From Phycisphaerales bacterium (lineage in GTDB: Bacteria > Planctomycetota > Phycisphaerae > Phycisphaerales > UBA1924): a stretch of DNA of 5,584 nt. Positions 3,603 to 5,584 of this stretch are shown here, piece by piece. Both the position numbers and the translations under genes were made by a program. Under the pieces are notes generated by a model, which saw nothing but the letters and a program-made list of their open reading frames with translations, searched no databases and was not told where the DNA came from. Position 1 is the stretch's first letter. Each line of letters begins with the position of its first letter. The stretch spans positions 7,925 to 13,508 of the forward strand of contig DOJA01000297.1 of assembly GCA_003511945.1 (NCBI GenBank), read 5' to 3'.

Positions 3603-5584
3603 GAGGCCCCCAGGGCGCGGGCGATGCTGTAGGCGAGCCACGCAGCGCCGTACGCGACCCCCGACATCCACGCGAACTGCAGCAGCGCCCACTTGGCGGC
3701 CCCCGCCTCGCGCGCGGTCACCACCAGCGTGGGCAGGCACTGCATCGCCAGCACATAGAAGACCAGCAACGACCACGAGGTGGACGCGGTGAAGATGGGC
3801 GTGGTCCCGTCGGACCTCCTCGCGGTGCGGATTCCCTCCAGCACGCCCTCGTCCTCCGCGTCGTCCATTCCCGTGGTGATGACCGCCATCGTCGAGACGA
3901 AGACCTCCCGGGCCGCGAACGAGGTGAGCACGCCCACCGTCAGCTGCCAGTCGTACCCCAGCGGACGGAACACCGGCTCGGCGAGCCGCCCAAGGCGCCC
4001 CGCGAACGAGTTCGCCGAGGCGTGGGCGGCCTCCAGCCGATCGGCGCGAGAGAGGAGAGCGTCCGCCGCCGCGGGATCGGCCGGGCGGACTTCCGCCGCG
4101 CTCGTCCGCAGCGCCTCGGCCTCCGGCGGCGGGGACACATGGGGGTACGCCCCCAGCCACCACAGCGCCACGCTGATCGCCAGGATGTTCGTCCCCGCGT
4201 TCCGCACGAACAGCACCGCCCGGTCCCAGGTGGAGATCAGCGCCGTGCGCACCGACGGGAGCTTGTACGAGGGCAGTTCCAGCGCCATCGGGCGGCTGCG
4301 CCCGCGGAGGATCGTCCGCCGCGCCAGGAGCGCGCTCAGCACCCCCGCGAGGATCCCAAGGGCGTAGGCCCCGATGAACGCCAGCGCCGCCCGGAGTGGG
4401 CTCCCCGGGAACAGCAGGCCCGTCACCAGCACATAGACCGGCAGCCGCGCCGAGCAGGTCATGAACGGCGCGACGAGGATTGTCGCCAGCCGTTCGCGCC
4501 GGTCGGGGATCGCGCGGGCCGCCATGATCCCCGGCAGCGCGCACGCGTGGCTCGAAAGCAGCGGCACGAACGCGTGACCCGGCAGCCCGAACGGGCGCAA
4601 GGCCCGGTCCACCACGAACGCCGCCCGCGCGAGGTAGCCCGTGTCCTCCAGCAGCGAGATCAGCAGAAACAGCAGGCAGATCTGCGGCAGGAACACCAGC
4701 ACGCCCGCGATCCCGGGCACGACGCCCCCCGCGATGACATCGTGGATGACGCCCGGCGGGATCACCCCCGCGACGGCCCCGCCCAGCAGCGCAAACAGCC
4801 GGTCGATCCAGTCCATCGGATGGGCCGCGAGGGAAAAAATCACCCAGAACAGCCCGCCCATGATGAGCCCGAAGCACGCGACTCCCGCGACCGGGTGCGT
4901 GAACAGCGCGTCCAGGCGGTCCGTCAGCCGGTCCTCGTCCGCGCCGGGAGACGCCGTTGTGCAGCGGAGGTGGATCCCCTCGGCCCAGCGCGCCAGTTCG
5001 TCCTCTCCCGCAGGCGGGGTGGTGTTCGGGATGCGCGGGTCCGCGAGCGCGCGGAGGAGGGCCTCGAGCCCCTCTCCCGTGCGCGCGCTGCAGGGCACCA
5101 CAGCGCAGCCCAGCGCGCCCGCGAGCGCCGGAGCGTCGATCACCACGCCCCGCTGGCGCGCCAGGTCCAGCATGTTCACCGCGACGACCGTCGGCAGGCG
5201 CCGGCGCAGCGCCTCGCCCACCATCACCAGCCCCCTGGAGAGGTTGAGCGCATCAACGACCACGCACAGCGCGCGGGGCGGGGCGAGCGACTCGCCGCGC
5301 GGCGCGAGCTGGCCCGCGAGCACCTCGCGGCAGACCGCCGCCTCGCCCTGGTCGAGCTCAAGGGAGTACACCCCGGGCAGATCGATCAGTTCCGCCACCC
5401 CCGCACCCACGACGGGCAGGTGCAGGGCGCCGACTCGGGCGTCCTGCGTGGTGCCGGGGAAGTTGGCGGTCTTGTGGCGCAGCCCGCAGAGCCGGTTGAA
5501 GAGCGTGGTCTTGCCGGTGTTGGGGTTGCCCAGGAGCGCAAACCGCCAAGTCCCGGACGCACCCCCGGACGCACCCCCGGACGC
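3599..5584 (-). CDS. feoB: ferrous iron transport protein B, 5' end beyond the window
   Basis: This is the GTP-regulated inner-membrane permease for Fe(II). The window holds 661 codons, and the start lies off the right edge. Counting from the edge, the G domain shows G1 GNPNTGKT (19-26), NFPGTT with the probable switch-I Thr (41-46), G3 DLPG (68-71), G4 NMLD (137-140) and G5 CSAR (165-168). A helical linker follows. The membrane part starts at about residue 232. It carries the first gate region with E-D-T-G-Y-L-A-R-A-A-F (313-323) and SSHACALPG (344-352), then PFMTCSARLP (373-382), ELPSYKLPS (436-444) and the second gate AAREVFVSTMAV (557-568). The C-terminus has two more spans. A hydrophilic Ala/Glu/Arg-rich insert lies at about 480-524 between membrane segments. 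The gate reads SHACALP instead of the GCNVP of the E. coli type, but keeps its cysteine. Upstream of G1 the reading frame stays open as ASGG repeats with no ATG, GTG or TTG in frame, so the protein has an N-terminal extension. The GTG at 5410 was rejected as a start because it would remove G1. The stop overlaps the next gene by 4 bases. Confidence 0.95.
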   Translation of the reverse strand, partial: ASGGASGGASGTWRFALLGNPNTGKTTLFNRLCGLRHKTANFPGTTQDARVGALHLPVVGAGVAELIDLPGVYSLELDQGEAAVCREVLAGQLAPRGESLAPPRALCVVVDALNLSRGLVMVGEALRRRLPTVVAVNMLDLARQRGVVIDAPALAGALGCAVVPCSARTGEGLEALLRALADPRIPNTTPPAGEDELARWAEGIHLRCTTASPGADEDRLTDRLDALFTHPVAGVACFGLIMGGLFWVIFSLAAHPMDWIDRLFALLGGAVAGVIPPGVIHDVIAGGVVPGIAGVLVFLPQICLLFLLISLLEDTGYLARAAFVVDRALRPFGLPGHAFVPLLSSHACALPGIMAARAIPDRRERLATILVAPFMTCSARLPVYVLVTGLLFPGSPLRAALAFIGAYALGILAGVLSALLARRTILRGRSRPMALELPSYKLPSVRTALISTWDRAVLFVRNAGTNILAISVALWWLGAYPHVSPPPEAEALRTSAAEVRPADPAAADALLSRADRLEAAHASANSFAGRLGRLAEPVFRPLGYDWQLTVGVLTSFAAREVFVSTMAVITTGMDDAEDEGVLEGIRTARRSDGTTPIFTASTSWSLLVFYVLAMQCLPTLVVTAREAGAAKWALLQFAWMSGVAYGAAWLAYSIARALGAS
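5552..5584. repeat. 12-bp in-frame tandem repeat before the FeoB G domain
   Basis: The unit CCCGGACGCACC occurs at 5552-5563 and 5564-5575, with a partial third copy CCCGGACGC at 5576-5584 that runs off the window. On the coding strand each unit is four codons, giving Ala-Ser-Gly-Gly. The copies seen are identical at the DNA level, which suggests recent expansion by slippage. Gain or loss of a unit keeps the frame. The encoded chain should be a flexible linker in front of the GTPase domain. Confidence 0.85.

Noticed and set aside
3603..4877. Long leftward open frame upstream of the small feo gene
   Set aside because: This part of the frame is a shadow of feoB with Gly/Arg/Ala-rich composition. 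Only the final 60 codons from the GTG at 3602 lie outside feoB and look like a real membrane protein.
3599..5410. GTG at 5410 as the start of feoB
   Set aside because: Starting there would remove the G1 loop GNPNTGKT and the NFPGTT segment, both of which are intact in the same frame upstream.

Overview
This is a GC-rich bacterial window with four complete protein genes and one gene cut by the right edge. The best guess for the source is a Planctomycetota genome, perhaps of class Phycisphaerae. The reasons are the combination of a secreted domain of the 'NGGF..GW ... VDNVRLG' type, a DUF1573 protein, a DUF4097 beta-solenoid protein, a FeoB of the 'SSHACALPG' gate type, and two copies of a TGGGACAGGCGTCCCGCCTGTC-type dispersed repeat. 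I remember this repeat from planctomycete and other environmental genomes. The taxonomic call is an inference and was not tested.

Layout: positions 1-185 hold no gene I can support, only a short hairpin at the left edge. A secreted galactose-binding-like protein runs rightward (186-926) and ends in a good intrinsic terminator (963-995). A first dispersed repeat (1013-1079) follows. Next comes a leftward DUF1573 gene (1068-2150), whose stop codon lies inside the tail of that repeat. A 133-bp divergent gap (2151-2283) separates it from a rightward DUF4097 gene (2284-3243) with seven D-V-G-type rungs. The second copy of the repeat (3316-3384) and a strong hairpin terminator (3393-3429) fill the next convergent gap. 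The rest of the window is a leftward iron-transport operon. feoB (3599-5584) is open at its 5' end. A 59-residue single-span membrane protein (3423-3602) overlaps the feoB stop codon by four bases.

How the genes work together: feoB and the small membrane gene form a translationally coupled ferrous-iron uptake unit. The three genes on the left are all predicted to be exported and have no catalytic motifs. They look like envelope or surface proteins with beta-sandwich or solenoid folds. DUF1573 and DUF4097 are divergent and may share a control region, but no operator could be identified. I see no defence system, mobile element, CRISPR array or RNA gene. The points most worth a second look are the in-frame 12-bp repeat leading into the FeoB G domain, the cysteine-free FeoB-coupled small protein, and the repeat pair placed at both convergent gene junctions.
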